Source: an uncultured Lachnospiraceae bacterium
GTDB taxonomy: Bacteria > Bacillota > Clostridia > Lachnospirales > Lachnospiraceae
Direction of reading: 5' to 3'
Length of the DNA stretch: 64,000 bases
NCBI GenBank assembly: GCA_910578555.1
Contig: CAJTPS010000002.1
Coordinates: 187,880-251,879, forward strand
Position numbers and translations under genes: made by a program. The notes below the pieces were generated by a model. It saw only the letters and a list, made by a program, of their open reading frames with translations. It ran no database searches and had not been told where the DNA came from. This document shows positions 48,582 to 56,931 of the stretch, in pieces; the first letter of the stretch is position 1; every line of letters begins with the position of its first letter.

Positions 48582-48626
48582 TTGATTGATTTTGAAGTGT
48601 TCGTAAAGGAAAACGTAAATTGTTAA
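48582..48626 (+). pseudogene. Truncated N-terminus resembling a phage DNA polymerase start
   Basis: TTG 48582 after AAGGAAG encodes only (M)IDFEVFVKENVNC before a stop. I recall this opening from phage family-A polymerases with an N-terminal exonuclease, but 14 residues are too few to be sure. It lies just before an HNH endonuclease gene, so the remainder may have been lost. Confidence 0.3.
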
Positions 48627-48680
48627 AAACCACCACAATCAGAAATGGAATGAATAATTTTATTATGGCAGGTGATTAGA

Positions 48681-49160
48681 TTGGAAGAATGGAAACCAAT
48701 ACAAGGCTCTGATAATGCGTTTGTTTCAAATTATGGAAGGATAAAACGCAACGGAGAAATTGCAAAGCAAAAAGCAGACTCGGAGGGATATTTCCGTGTA
48801 AGTGTTGGCGGTAGGCGTGATAGGGTGCATAGGTTTGTTGCTGAATGTTTTGTTGATAATCCGTATGGAAAGAAAATTGTAAACCATAAGAACGGCAACA
48901 AGCAAGACAATAGGGCGGTTAATCTTGAGTGGTGTACCGAAAGAGAAAATTCTCTACTTGCAGGAAAGAATGGGCAGTTAAGTGGCGTATCAAAGAAAAG
49001 AAGAGTGCTTGCTATTTCTATGAAAACAGGTGATAAGACAGAATTTTCCAGTCAAGCGGAGGCGGAAAAATCTCTCGGAATACCAAACGCAGAGATAAAC
49101 AAAGCATTAAGAGGAAAAAGGAAAACTTCGCACGGATATGTTTTCTTATATTTAGATTAA
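48681..49160 (+). CDS. HNH homing endonuclease (NUMOD4-HNH-NUMOD1)
   Basis: 159 residues from TTG 48681, spaced from AGGTG; a GTG at 48672 is the alternative. EEWKPIQGSDNAFVSNYGRI is NUMOD4, NHKNGNKQDNRAVNLEWCT is the HNH core, and AISMKTGDKTEFSSQAEAEK is NUMOD1. Free-standing mobile gene. Confidence 0.88.
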   Translation: MEEWKPIQGSDNAFVSNYGRIKRNGEIAKQKADSEGYFRVSVGGRRDRVHRFVAECFVDNPYGKKIVNHKNGNKQDNRAVNLEWCTERENSLLAGKNGQLSGVSKKRRVLAISMKTGDKTEFSSQAEAEKSLGIPNAEINKALRGKRKTSHGYVFLYLD

Positions 49161-49180
49161 AAGAAAGCGAGGTGGTTCAG

Positions 49181-49876
49181 ATGTTCGTTAGATGTATCGG
49201 CACTGGCAGTAGCGGAAATTGTTACGCCTTATATGACAATGACGGCAAGATACTTCTCTTAGATTTGGGTTTAGCGAGAAAGCAAATACTTAAAGGAATT
49301 GACTTTAATGTATCTGATGTTGTCGGGGCGGTAGTCAGCCACGGACACGGCGACCACGCAAAGGCGGTTAAGGACTTTGAGAATATGGGAATACCCGTTT
49401 TCAAGCCATTTGACGAAACAAAGGCTTGCCCTCTCAAAATCAGATATGGCAGTTTCAGTATACAGGCGTTCAAAGTTCCGCATGACGGAGTGCCTTGCTA
49501 CGGATTTTACATAACGGTTGACGGGCACAGAATTTTGTATGCTACGGACTTTGAATATCTGCCATGTTCTTTTAAGAATGTGCGGCTTACGGATATGATT
49601 GTGGAGTGCAACCACCAAACGGAATTAGTTGACAAAGGACAAGCTAAATATCCTCACCAGATAAAAGGTCACTGTTCGCTTGACACGCTGATTGAAAAGG
49701 TCATTAAAGAGAACATGACAAGCGACCTCAGAACGATTGTATTGGGCCATTTAAGTGGTGATAGTGCAAACCCAGAGGAATGTTTGTCGGAGGTTCAAAG
49801 TGTCGCAGGAGATGGCGTTAAATGCGTCTGTGCGGCGGCGGGATTGGAAACAGAATTGAGTTTAACACCATTTTGA
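49181..49876 (+). CDS. Metallo-beta-lactamase-fold hydrolase
   Basis: 231 residues. Zinc motif VSHGHGDHAKAV, later HDGVPCYGFY, Asp in YATDFEY and His in VLGHLSGDSANPEE. The opening CIGTGSSGNCYALYDNDGKI resembles YycJ/WalJ-type proteins, which may be exonucleases. ATG 49181 is placed by GAGGTGG. A GGGCG/CGCCC hairpin after the stop is shared with the opposing gene. Confidence 0.8.
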   Translation: MFVRCIGTGSSGNCYALYDNDGKILLLDLGLARKQILKGIDFNVSDVVGAVVSHGHGDHAKAVKDFENMGIPVFKPFDETKACPLKIRYGSFSIQAFKVPHDGVPCYGFYITVDGHRILYATDFEYLPCSFKNVRLTDMIVECNHQTELVDKGQAKYPHQIKGHCSLDTLIEKVIKENMTSDLRTIVLGHLSGDSANPEECLSEVQSVAGDGVKCVCAAAGLETELSLTPF

Positions 49877-49885
49877 AAAGGGCGA

Positions 49886-50035
49886 CTATTCGCCGCCCTC
49901 CACAAACTTCTGCAACACAGTAATGACAAGGTTGTTAAAACTCCGATTTTCCTTTTTGGCGATTTCCTCTAACTTTGCCTTTAAGTCTTTCGGAATTGTA
50001 ATGTTGGTGCGTGTTTTATCTTCTCCTATTGCCAT
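49886..50035 (-). CDS. Ribbon-helix-helix (CopG/Arc-like) repressor
   Basis: 49 residues: RTNITIPKDLKAKLEEIAKK, then ENRSFNNLVITVLQKFV, a classic RHH. Minus strand; GGAGG lies 7 nt before the ATG (50033-50035). Divergent from the endonuclease/SSB transcript across two promoters with four GTGGTATCA-like boxes, which it probably binds. Confidence 0.82.
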   Translation of the reverse strand: MAIGEDKTRTNITIPKDLKAKLEEIAKKENRSFNNLVITVLQKFVEGGE

Positions 50036-50067
50036 ATGACCGCCTCCAATCTTATGTATTAGATTTT

Positions 50068-50164
50068 ATTGTACCATGATGTTTTAGTGGTGTCAATAAA
50101 ATGTTTCGGTGGTATCACTTTGGTGTTGCAATATTGTGTTAAAAGTGGTATAATAGTGGTATCA
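50068..50164. promoter_or_regulatory. Divergent promoters with GTGGTATCA operators
   Basis: Leftward TTGACA (50091-50096 complement), 17 bp, TACAAT (50068-50073 complement). Rightward TTGCAA (50126-50131), 17 bp, TATAAT (50149-50154). Boxes GTGGTGTCA 50087-50095, GTGGTATCA 50109-50117, GTGGTATAA 50145-50153 and GTGGTATCA 50156-50164 overlap both promoters, spaced 22 and 11 bp. Confidence 0.85.
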
Positions 50165-50184
50165 TTAGAAAAGGAAGTGGATAG

Positions 50185-50784
50185 ATGAAAGAAGTTTGGA
50201 AAGATGTTGTCGGATATGAGGGGATTTATGAAGTTTCAAATATCGGAAACGTCAGAAGTTTGGACAGATACGTTTCTGGAAAGATGAATAGCAAACATTT
50301 TGTGAAAGGAAAGGTTTTTAAGTTACAAAAATCGCACAAAGGATATAAAACTGTTATTTTGCATAAACACGGAAAAGCGAGTCAAAAACAAGTGCATAGA
50401 TTGGTTGCAGAGGCATTTATTTCAAATCCTTTTAATTTACCACAAGTAAATCACAAAGATACGAACAAAGAAAATAACTGCGTTAATAATCTCGAATGGA
50501 TTACAAATTATGACAATATGCAACACGCTATGAGAAATGGATGCTTTGGAGAATTTACAGACAGACAAAGATGTGCAGTTATGGAAAACATAATAAAATG
50601 CCATGAAAAGCAAAAGAAAAATGTAATTCAGTTAGATGATTTTGGAAATATCATTGCAGAATACGAGAGCATAAAACAAGCAGAAAAAGAAACTGGCATA
50701 AATAATAGCAAAATCACTATGTGTTGTAAAGGGAAAAGGAAACATGCTGGTGGATTTTGTTGGAGATATGAAAAAGGAGAATGA
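50185..50784 (+). CDS. HNH homing endonuclease (NUMOD4-HNH-NUMOD1)
   Basis: 199 residues: WKDVVGYEGIYEVSNIGNVR, NHKDTNKENNCVNNLEWIT, and C-terminal VIQLDDFGNIIAEYESIKQA. It is the first gene after the RHH-controlled promoter and lies just before SSB, so it seems inserted in the SSB leader. AAGGAAG precedes the ATG. Confidence 0.88.
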   Translation: MKEVWKDVVGYEGIYEVSNIGNVRSLDRYVSGKMNSKHFVKGKVFKLQKSHKGYKTVILHKHGKASQKQVHRLVAEAFISNPFNLPQVNHKDTNKENNCVNNLEWITNYDNMQHAMRNGCFGEFTDRQRCAVMENIIKCHEKQKKNVIQLDDFGNIIAEYESIKQAEKETGINNSKITMCCKGKRKHAGGFCWRYEKGE

Positions 50785-50788
50785 GGAT

Positions 50789-51202
50789 ATGAATAAATCT
50801 TATTTTACAGGACGCACAACAAAGGATATTGAAATCAGATACACGCAAGGAGAAAACCAGACAGCATTAGGAAGATTCAGCCTTGCGGTTGAAACAGGAT
50901 ATAAAGACAAAAAACGGACGGATTTCTTTAATATGACAGCATGGGGCAAGACCGCTGAAACAATGGAGAAATATATTCCAAAAGGCACAAAGATAATTGT
51001 TGAGTGCGAGGCAAGGCAGAATAATTATACCGACCGTAACGGAAATAAGGTCAATACAGTTGATTTTACGGTTCTGAATTTTGAGTTTGCCGAGAGCAAG
51101 AACGCAAACCAGGGCGAAAGACCTCAACCTGCGCCACAGACTGATTCGGATGGGTTCATGTCAATACCGGATGGAATTGATTCTGAACTTCCATTTTCGT
51201 AA
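50789..51202 (+). CDS. ssb: Single-stranded DNA-binding protein
   Basis: 137 residues. OB-fold core (NQTALGRFSLAVETGYKDKK, TDFFNMTAWGKTAETMEKYI) and an acidic C-terminal tip DSELPFS for partner binding. Protects replicating ssDNA. ATG 50789 follows GAGGA; longer readings are within the endonuclease gene. Confidence 0.93.
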   Translation: MNKSYFTGRTTKDIEIRYTQGENQTALGRFSLAVETGYKDKKRTDFFNMTAWGKTAETMEKYIPKGTKIIVECEARQNNYTDRNGNKVNTVDFTVLNFEFAESKNANQGERPQPAPQTDSDGFMSIPDGIDSELPFS

Positions 51203-51217
51203 AGAGAGGTGTTTTTG

Positions 51218-51820
51218 ATGGGATATACACATGGGACAGAATGGAGTGATACGAAAATAGAACAAAAGATAATGGAAGTTGTTAAAAATCTAAATTTAGA
51301 CCATTTCCCAACGCACACAGAAATGATTAAGGCGTTGGGAGATAAATCACTTCAGTCTAAAATATCAAAAGATAAAGGAACGGTTTATTGGGCTGAAAAG
51401 TTAGGATTGCCTATAAAGTATTCAGAAACTTCTTTTGGAAACAAATTTGAGGTCATGGCTATATCTGATATTTTTGAAAATACTGGATTGCATAGTGTTC
51501 AGACGAGCAGTAGGCACCCTTATGATTTGATTACAGATAACAGCGTCAAGATTGATGTAAAGGCTTCTAAGGAGTTTACAAACAACTGCAACGCAAAGGC
51601 ATTTTCCTTTAACTTAGAAAAGCGCGAGCCGACTTGTGATATTTTTATTCTGTATTGCTTGAATGATGATGAAACCATGAGAAAAGTTTTAATTGTTCCA
51701 TCATGCACATTGTTAGGGCAAACGCAAGTAGGGGTTGGCAAAAACAGTAAATGGAATGAGTACATGGAGCGTTGGGATTATATCAAACAGTATAGCGATT
51801 TCTTTAATAACTACAAATAA
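51218..51820 (+). CDS. Probable PD-(D/E)xK nuclease
   Basis: 200 residues. The segment RHPYDLITDNSVKIDVKASK has the D...(I/V)DVKxS layout of a restriction-like catalytic core. The N-terminus (FPTHTEMIKALGDKSLQSKI) is HTH-like. Could be a homing or restriction-type nuclease. AGAGGTG lies 8 nt before ATG 51218. Two DNA methyltransferase genes follow. Confidence 0.6.
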   Translation: MGYTHGTEWSDTKIEQKIMEVVKNLNLDHFPTHTEMIKALGDKSLQSKISKDKGTVYWAEKLGLPIKYSETSFGNKFEVMAISDIFENTGLHSVQTSSRHPYDLITDNSVKIDVKASKEFTNNCNAKAFSFNLEKREPTCDIFILYCLNDDETMRKVLIVPSCTLLGQTQVGVGKNSKWNEYMERWDYIKQYSDFFNNYK

Positions 51821-51885
51821 TACAGAGGATTTCATAAGGTTTCAAAAATTTTATGAGGAATTGACGAGGAAGTGAGGTTGAGAAG

Positions 51886-51987
51886 ATGGATTTGGAAAAT
51901 TTGATTGTTTTTATTGTAAGTTTTGGCATTTCGTTTATTGTCGGACTTATCTTTGGGAAGATAGTTAGAAAGAGGAAGGAAAAATAA
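51886..51987 (+). CDS. 33-residue membrane peptide
   Basis: MDLENLIVFIVSFGISFIVG with a basic end (GKIVRKRKEK); one membrane helix. GAGGTTGAG upstream. Function unknown. Confidence 0.55.
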   Translation: MDLENLIVFIVSFGISFIVGLIFGKIVRKRKEK

Positions 51988-52026
51988 AATTTCAAGATTG
52001 GAGGTAATGGAGGTTTGCTGGCCAGC

Positions 52027-52042
52027 GTAAAGACGTCTTTAC
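52027..52042. promoter_or_regulatory. Perfect 16-bp palindrome upstream of methyltransferase
   Basis: GTAAAGACGTCTTTAC, 14 nt before the methyltransferase ATG. Could be an operator for autoregulation or an RNA hairpin near the ribosome site. Confidence 0.5.
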
Positions 52043-52055
52043 TCCAATCAGAAGA

Positions 52056-52922
52056 ATGGAACAGAGAAGAAAGAAAATTAAATGTGAGATTTACAGAGAT
52101 TCAATGCAGAATTATAAGCGTTATTCGATACCGCCAGCACAGCTAATCATAGCGGACGTTCCGTACAACGTAGGAAGTAACTTCTACGGTTCAAATCCAA
52201 TGTGGTATCAAAATGGAGATAGGAAAAACGGAGAAAGCAAACTTGCAGGCAAAGCGGCTTTTAATTCAGATTTTAACTTTAATCTGTATGAGTATTTTCA
52301 CTTTTGCTCAAAGATGTTAAAGAAAGACGATACAAAGCCAGTGCCAAGAGGCAGGAGCAGTAATTCCCCTTGCATGATTGTGTTTTGCTCATTTGAGCAG
52401 ATACAGACGCTTATCAATGCGGCGGCGAAACACGGGTTTATCCACTACATACCACTTATATTCTGCAAGAATTACAGTCCGCAAGTCCTAAAGGCAAATA
52501 TGCGTGTCGTGGGCGCTACGGAATACGCCTTGCTGTTATATCGGGACAAGTTGCCAAAGTTTAGGAATGGATTGCAGATAGATGAAAACGGAAAGAATAT
52601 TCCAGGGACAGGACATATGATTTTTAACTGGTTTACATGGGAGCGTGACGGAAAAGAGATACCGAAAATCCATCCGGCACAAAAGCCGATAAAGACGCTT
52701 AAAAAGCTAATAGAGATATTTACAGACAAGGGCGACGTAGTAATAGACCCCTGCTGTGGTAGTGGAAGTACTTTAAGGGCGGCGGTTGAACTTGGCAGAA
52801 GTGCATATGGATTTGAGATTGACCGCACGTTTTATCAGAGGGCAAAAGATGAAATGCTTGTTTTTAAGAAAGACGAGCAGATAAACATATTTGACTTGCA
52901 AGGCGGTGATTTCAATGATTGA
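52056..52922 (+). CDS. DNA methyltransferase (N4/N6-amino type)
   Basis: 288 residues. Catalytic motif in IIADVPYNVGSNFYG (DVPY in place of DPPY) near residue 34 and SAM motif DVVIDPCCGSGSTLRAA near 235, with IHPAQKPIKTLKKLI; beta-class order. Modifies adenine or cytosine amino groups; protects phage DNA. Ribosome site weak (AGAAG). It overlaps a second methyltransferase by 8 nt. Confidence 0.85.
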   Translation: MEQRRKKIKCEIYRDSMQNYKRYSIPPAQLIIADVPYNVGSNFYGSNPMWYQNGDRKNGESKLAGKAAFNSDFNFNLYEYFHFCSKMLKKDDTKPVPRGRSSNSPCMIVFCSFEQIQTLINAAAKHGFIHYIPLIFCKNYSPQVLKANMRVVGATEYALLLYRDKLPKFRNGLQIDENGKNIPGTGHMIFNWFTWERDGKEIPKIHPAQKPIKTLKKLIEIFTDKGDVVIDPCCGSGSTLRAAVELGRSAYGFEIDRTFYQRAKDEMLVFKKDEQINIFDLQGGDFND

Positions 52923-53571
52923 TATTTGCGGAACAGAATTTGACCTAGAACAACCGACAAGCATTTATGTGAATTGCGATTGCATGATAGGAATGAAACA
53001 ATTTCCTGATAAGTATTTCGATTTGGCTGTTTGCGATCCGCCATATGGAATAAACATTGAGAAAAGCGGAAGGTTAAAGAAATACAACACTAATAACGTT
53101 TGGGATAATCAAGTACCAGATAAAACGTATTTTGAAGAATTGTTTAGAGTATCAAAAAATCAGATTATTTGGGGAGGCAATTATTTTGAACTTCCACCAA
53201 CAAAGTGTTTTCTTATATGGGATAAGAAACAACCAGAAGATATATCTTTTGCAAGTTGCGAATTTGCATGGACAAGTTTTAACACACCAGCAAAAACCTT
53301 TTATATGTCTCCAATGAATATAAAAGAGAAAAGATTTCATGTTTGTCAAAAGCCAGTTGCCCTATACGAATGGATTTTAACAAGATACGCCAAAGATGGA
53401 GATATTATACTTGATACTCATGTCGGTTCGGCAAGTAGCCTTATAGCTTGCAGGAATACCAATCACAAGTTTGTTGGATTTGAACTTGATGAACACTATT
53501 ACAAACTGTCAAAAGAACGCCTTGACAGGGAATTGGCGCAGATGAATTTATTTGATTTTATGGGAGGTTGA
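52915..53571 (+). CDS. DNA methyltransferase (N4/N6-amino type), second
   Basis: 218 residues. CDPPYGINIEKSGRLKK is the catalytic motif and IILDTHVGSASSLIAC the SAM motif, with QKPVALYEWIL between. Compact enzyme of the kind used in phages against restriction. ATG 52915 is inside the end of the previous gene; GGCGGTGA upstream. Confidence 0.87.
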   Translation: MIDICGTEFDLEQPTSIYVNCDCMIGMKQFPDKYFDLAVCDPPYGINIEKSGRLKKYNTNNVWDNQVPDKTYFEELFRVSKNQIIWGGNYFELPPTKCFLIWDKKQPEDISFASCEFAWTSFNTPAKTFYMSPMNIKEKRFHVCQKPVALYEWILTRYAKDGDIILDTHVGSASSLIACRNTNHKFVGFELDEHYYKLSKERLDRELAQMNLFDFMGG

Positions 53572-53575
53572 GGGA

Positions 53576-53878
53576 ATGGGAATATTTAAAAACAATCTGA
53601 ATTTAGGATTACAATACGCATTTCTGGTTAACTTAGGTTTCAAATACGAAGAAAGCAACGGGATAAATGGAATGAGTGGGTATGTAAAATCCATAAGCCA
53701 CAACGAAATCGAAGTGCTTTGGATTACGGTCAATCCGCAGGAAAGAAAAGTCCATTTGTATAACGAGTGGGATTGCGGCGGTGAGTTGTGGCAACGAGAG
53801 TATGATATTCCGCAAGATGTATTAGAGAGCGAAAGTGAATTTGTGAATTGGTTAGATGAAAAGATAGGGGATGATTAA
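53576..53878 (+). CDS. Hypothetical protein
   Basis: 100 residues (NLNLGLQYAFLVNLGFKYEE; EVLWITVNPQERKVHLYNEW). GAGGTTGAGGG precedes ATG 53576. No family recognised. The next gene begins on the following base. Confidence 0.55.
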   Translation: MGIFKNNLNLGLQYAFLVNLGFKYEESNGINGMSGYVKSISHNEIEVLWITVNPQERKVHLYNEWDCGGELWQREYDIPQDVLESESEFVNWLDEKIGDD

Positions 53879-54244
53879 ATGCTTGAATTTTATAATCAAT
53901 CAAAGCCAAAGGCAAGAAAAGACCATGTGTGCGAATTTTGCGGTCAGGCAATACGAAAAGGAGAAAAATACTCCTATGAAACAGGAAAGTATGAAGGAGA
54001 AATTTTTGCAAGAAAGCTATGCCTTGTCTGTAAAAATATTCTTGACGAATTTGGCAGAGATAGCGGAGAGAGTGAATTTGAATGGTACTGGATAACAGAC
54101 TGGCTAAGTGATTTCTTTTGCTACGATTGTGAACATGGAACAAAGGGAAAAGATGATTGCGAAATGCAACCGCAAAACTGCCCGCTGACAAGAAAGAAAT
54201 TTGAGCCAAAGGAGGACACCCAAAATGCTAACCCTGCCAATTAA
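53879..54244 (+). CDS. Zinc-finger-containing hypothetical protein
   Basis: 121 residues with CEFCGQAIRKGEKY, CLVCKN and a second cluster CYDCEHGTKGKDDCEMQPQN. Probably binds two zinc ions. Overlaps the ASCH gene by 20 nt. Confidence 0.6.
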   Translation: MLEFYNQSKPKARKDHVCEFCGQAIRKGEKYSYETGKYEGEIFARKLCLVCKNILDEFGRDSGESEFEWYWITDWLSDFFCYDCEHGTKGKDDCEMQPQNCPLTRKKFEPKEDTQNANPAN

Positions 54245-54557
54245 AAAGAAGTGGTTCGACATGATTTTGTCGGGAGAAAAGAAAGAGGAATACAGAGAGA
54301 TTAAACCATATTGGGATACAAGATTTGAAACTTGGCTTGAAATCCCGAAGGGAGAAATGGATTTCTTTTTTCGGGATGTTTTGAAAGATAACAAAGTACC
54401 AATGCCTGTTCTTCCAATTCTTTTTCGCAATGGATATTCCAAAGAAAGCCCGTCATTCATTGCAAAATGTACGCTGTCTGTCGGCACAGGAAAGGAAGAA
54501 TGGGGAGCAAAAAAACATAAAGAGTATTTTGTATTAACGATAAAAGAGATTGTTTAG
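54225..54557 (+). CDS. ASCH-domain protein
   Basis: 110 residues: LTLPIKKKWFDMILSGEKKE, EYREIKPYW, then PSFIAKCTLSVGTGKEEWG, the ASCH/PUA-like fold that binds RNA or modified nucleosides. AAAGGAGG precedes the ATG. Phage role unknown; could act on modified DNA or host RNA. Confidence 0.82.
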   Translation: MLTLPIKKKWFDMILSGEKKEEYREIKPYWDTRFETWLEIPKGEMDFFFRDVLKDNKVPMPVLPILFRNGYSKESPSFIAKCTLSVGTGKEEWGAKKHKEYFVLTIKEIV

Positions 54558-54580
54558 GAGAAGGAGAAAGAGAGGACAAT

Positions 54581-54736
54581 ATGGAGAAATTATTTGATGT
54601 TTATTTTACAAAAGCTGACGGGAAAGAATGCAAAGTTAGATATTGCTGCATTGATAAAAGTCAAGCAAGAAGATTATTCTTTTCCGAAATTCAAAAGGGA
54701 GAAGAATTAAAAAGGATTGTTGAGGTCAAGGAGTAG
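54581..54736 (+). CDS. Small hypothetical protein
   Basis: 51 residues (EKLFDVYFTKADGKECKVRY...). GAGAGGA lies just upstream. No family recognised. Confidence 0.5.
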   Translation: MEKLFDVYFTKADGKECKVRYCCIDKSQARRLFFSEIQKGEELKRIVEVKE

Positions 54737-54783
54737 TATTTTATCCTGATGGTGCAGGAAATTTTGAAGGGAAGTGAGGATTT

Positions 54784-55041
54784 ATGAAAGATTTTTTGAA
54801 AGTAATTTCTGATTTGAAAAAGAGAGAAAAGAAATTAAAACCAAGCGAAGTTGGCTGTTATAACTGCACAAGATGGAGGACCGGAAGTTTTAGATGTGAT
54901 AAATGTGTCGGTTTTTCTGAATTTAAAAATATTGATACGCTAAATAAGGAATTGAAAGAAAAAGGAATAGACTATTTATGCATACCAAGCATTGAAGATT
55001 TAAGAAGAAAAGATAGAGATTATATAAGGCATGAAAGGTGA
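54784..55041 (+). CDS. Small Cys-rich protein
   Basis: 85 residues with two CxxC pairs (GCYNCTRW and FRCDKCVG), a zinc-ribbon pattern, in a basic protein. GGGAAGTGAGG upstream. Confidence 0.6.
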   Translation: MKDFLKVISDLKKREKKLKPSEVGCYNCTRWRTGSFRCDKCVGFSEFKNIDTLNKELKEKGIDYLCIPSIEDLRRKDRDYIRHER

Positions 55042-55048
55042 AAATAAG

Positions 55049-55273
55049 ATGACAAATTTTGAACGGATTAAGAGAATGAACGTTGAGGAATTGGCGGAGT
55101 TTTTAGATAAAGTATCAAAAACAGAGGCTTTTGTATTTGGGCGAAAGATATTATTTGACGAACCATGTAAAACCGGAGGTCAATATTGCAGGCAAGATGA
55201 TTTTTATGGAAACCCATTTGGGTGCAAAGATTGTTTTAAGGAATGGTTAGAAAGCGAGTGTGATGCGGAATGA
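55049..55273 (+). CDS. Small Cys-containing hypothetical protein
   Basis: 74 residues: helix FERIKRMNVEELAEFLDKVS, then CKTGGQYCRQDDFYGNPFGC and DCFKEWL. ATG 55049 is favoured by AAGGTGA; an ATG at 55031 lies in the previous gene. This helix-plus-Cys plan recurs in phage early genes. Overlaps the next gene by 4 nt. Confidence 0.6.
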   Translation: MTNFERIKRMNVEELAEFLDKVSKTEAFVFGRKILFDEPCKTGGQYCRQDDFYGNPFGCKDCFKEWLESECDAE

Positions 55274-55821
55274 TTGCAAGCGAAAACAAGATATTTTCTA
55301 CAGTCAACAAAACAAGAACAGAGTTTAGAAGAATACCGGGCTATAAAGACTATTGGGTATCTGCTAATGGGGAAATTATATCAACAAAGAAAAATAATCC
55401 AATAATCATGAAGCCCATTTCAGCAAAAGATGGACATATGTATGTTTTCCTGTATTCTAATGGAAACATGAAAAAGATGTGGGTTCATAGAGCTGTTTTA
55501 TATGCTTGGGACAGAAGTCCAAAATATTACGAGGAATGCAGGCATCTAAACGATATTCCATATGATAATAGATTAGGAAATTTGTGTTGGGGAACAAGAG
55601 AAGAAAATTTAAACGACAGAAGAATAAATAACGGGCTTCCGGTAGGAGAAAAATCAGGAACTTGCAAATTAACAGAAAAACAGGTTTTGGAGATAAGGAA
55701 AGAGTACGGGAAAACCTCATTAAGAAAATTGGGAGAAAAATACGGGGTTTCTCATACTGCAATACGTAGGGCGGCTTTAGGAATAAAATGGTCTTATTTA
55801 AAGGAGGAAAACAATGCTTAA
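55270..55821 (+). CDS. HNH homing endonuclease with C-terminal HTH
   Basis: 183 residues: FRRIPGYKDYWVSANGEIIS (NUMOD4-like), CRHLNDIPYDNRLGNLCWGT (HNH) and VLEIRKEYGKTSLRKLGEKY (HTH). ATGA overlap with both neighbours. Confidence 0.85.
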   Translation: MIASENKIFSTVNKTRTEFRRIPGYKDYWVSANGEIISTKKNNPIIMKPISAKDGHMYVFLYSNGNMKKMWVHRAVLYAWDRSPKYYEECRHLNDIPYDNRLGNLCWGTREENLNDRRINNGLPVGEKSGTCKLTEKQVLEIRKEYGKTSLRKLGEKYGVSHTAIRRAALGIKWSYLKEENNA

Positions 55822-56614
55822 TACAAAAATTGACTGGGCTGATTCGACTTGGTCTCCGGTTACGGGCTGTCTGCATGGGTGTGAATACTGCTATGCAAGG
55901 AATATAGCGCATAGATTCGGCGGTTGGACGGACTCTGATGGTGATATGCACCATGATGAAATTCTAAAAAATGAAAGCATGGTAAGAGAATTAGATGAAC
56001 CGCTTCAAGTATTTAGGGAGGGACAGACAATATTTTCTGGAAAATGGCAGAAAGCACCGTATCCATATGATTTTATCCCCACATTCCATCGTTACCGCCT
56101 AGATGACTACATAGGCAAGAAAGGAAGAAACATATTTGTCTGTTCTATGGCTGACTTGTTCGGTTCGTGGGTGCCGGATAGTTGGATTGAAGAAGTATTT
56201 GTGGCTTGCGAGAAAGCACCGCAGCATAATTATCTGTTTCTGACAAAAAATCCGGCAAGGTATGTCGAACTGATAAACAATACAGATTTCTTTGCAAAGG
56301 CAAAAGGAAATATGTGGTTTGGCTATTCGTACACCGGAAAAGAAAGCAAACAATGGTGGAATCCTGATTATAACATATTTGTAAGCGTAGAGCCGATTTT
56401 AGAACCGATAGAAGTACCACGCTGCAAATGGCTTATTGTCGGCGCTGAAACCGGCAGACGGAAAGGTAAAGTTATTCCTAAAAGAGAATGGATTGAACAA
56501 ATTGTGGAAGATTGCAGAAAATATGAAATTCCACTTTTTATGAAATCAAGTCTTTCGGATATATGGGGTGAACCGCTGATACAGGAGTTTCCGAAGGAAT
56601 TGAAAAGGAGTTGA
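55814..56614 (+). CDS. Gp37/DUF5131 radical-SAM-like protein
   Basis: 266 residues. TWSPVTGCLHGCEYCYARNI contains the CxxxCxxC cluster motif with a neighbouring family phrase; SMADLFGSWVPDSWIEEVF and LIVGAETGRRKGKVI are also family marks. Widespread in phages, function unproven. AAGGAGG lies inside the previous gene. Confidence 0.85.
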   Translation: MLNTKIDWADSTWSPVTGCLHGCEYCYARNIAHRFGGWTDSDGDMHHDEILKNESMVRELDEPLQVFREGQTIFSGKWQKAPYPYDFIPTFHRYRLDDYIGKKGRNIFVCSMADLFGSWVPDSWIEEVFVACEKAPQHNYLFLTKNPARYVELINNTDFFAKAKGNMWFGYSYTGKESKQWWNPDYNIFVSVEPILEPIEVPRCKWLIVGAETGRRKGKVIPKREWIEQIVEDCRKYEIPLFMKSSLSDIWGEPLIQEFPKELKRS

Positions 56615-56618
56615 GAGA

Positions 56619-56786
56619 ATGAAACCATTATGTCAAACGTGTATAAATATATTTCATTTCCCAAAGTTCTGTACGGAGAATTTGACGGATTGCGTAAGAC
56701 TGATTACGAATTGCAGGAATTACAGTAGGCAGGATATGGGAGAAATCGAGAATAAAAAGGAGGAAAATCAGAATGAACAGAATTAA
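56619..56786 (+). CDS. Cys-rich microprotein
   Basis: 55 residues (MKPLCQTCINIFHFPKFCTE, NLTDCVRLITNC), with CxxC and two further Cys. AAAAGGAG upstream. Resembles small phage zinc proteins; role unknown. Overlaps the next gene by 14 nt. Confidence 0.5.
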   Translation: MKPLCQTCINIFHFPKFCTENLTDCVRLITNCRNYSRQDMGEIENKKEENQNEQN

Positions 56787-56931
56787 ATTATGGATTTCAA
56801 AGTTTATATGCAAATGGAGTGACTTTGCAGGAATGGGGAATGACAAGGATATTTTGGAGTTGAAGAAAAGTATTAAGGCTTATGAAAACGGAATAGACAA
56901 AAGAAAAGATATGGAGCGTGATAACCAGTGA
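56773..56931 (+). CDS. Small basic helical protein
   Basis: 52 residues (MNRIKLWISKFICKWSDFAG, then charged helix). AAGGAGG 8-9 nt upstream. Overlaps the next start. Confidence 0.5.
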   Translation: MNRIKLWISKFICKWSDFAGMGNDKDILELKKSIKAYENGIDKRKDMERDNQ

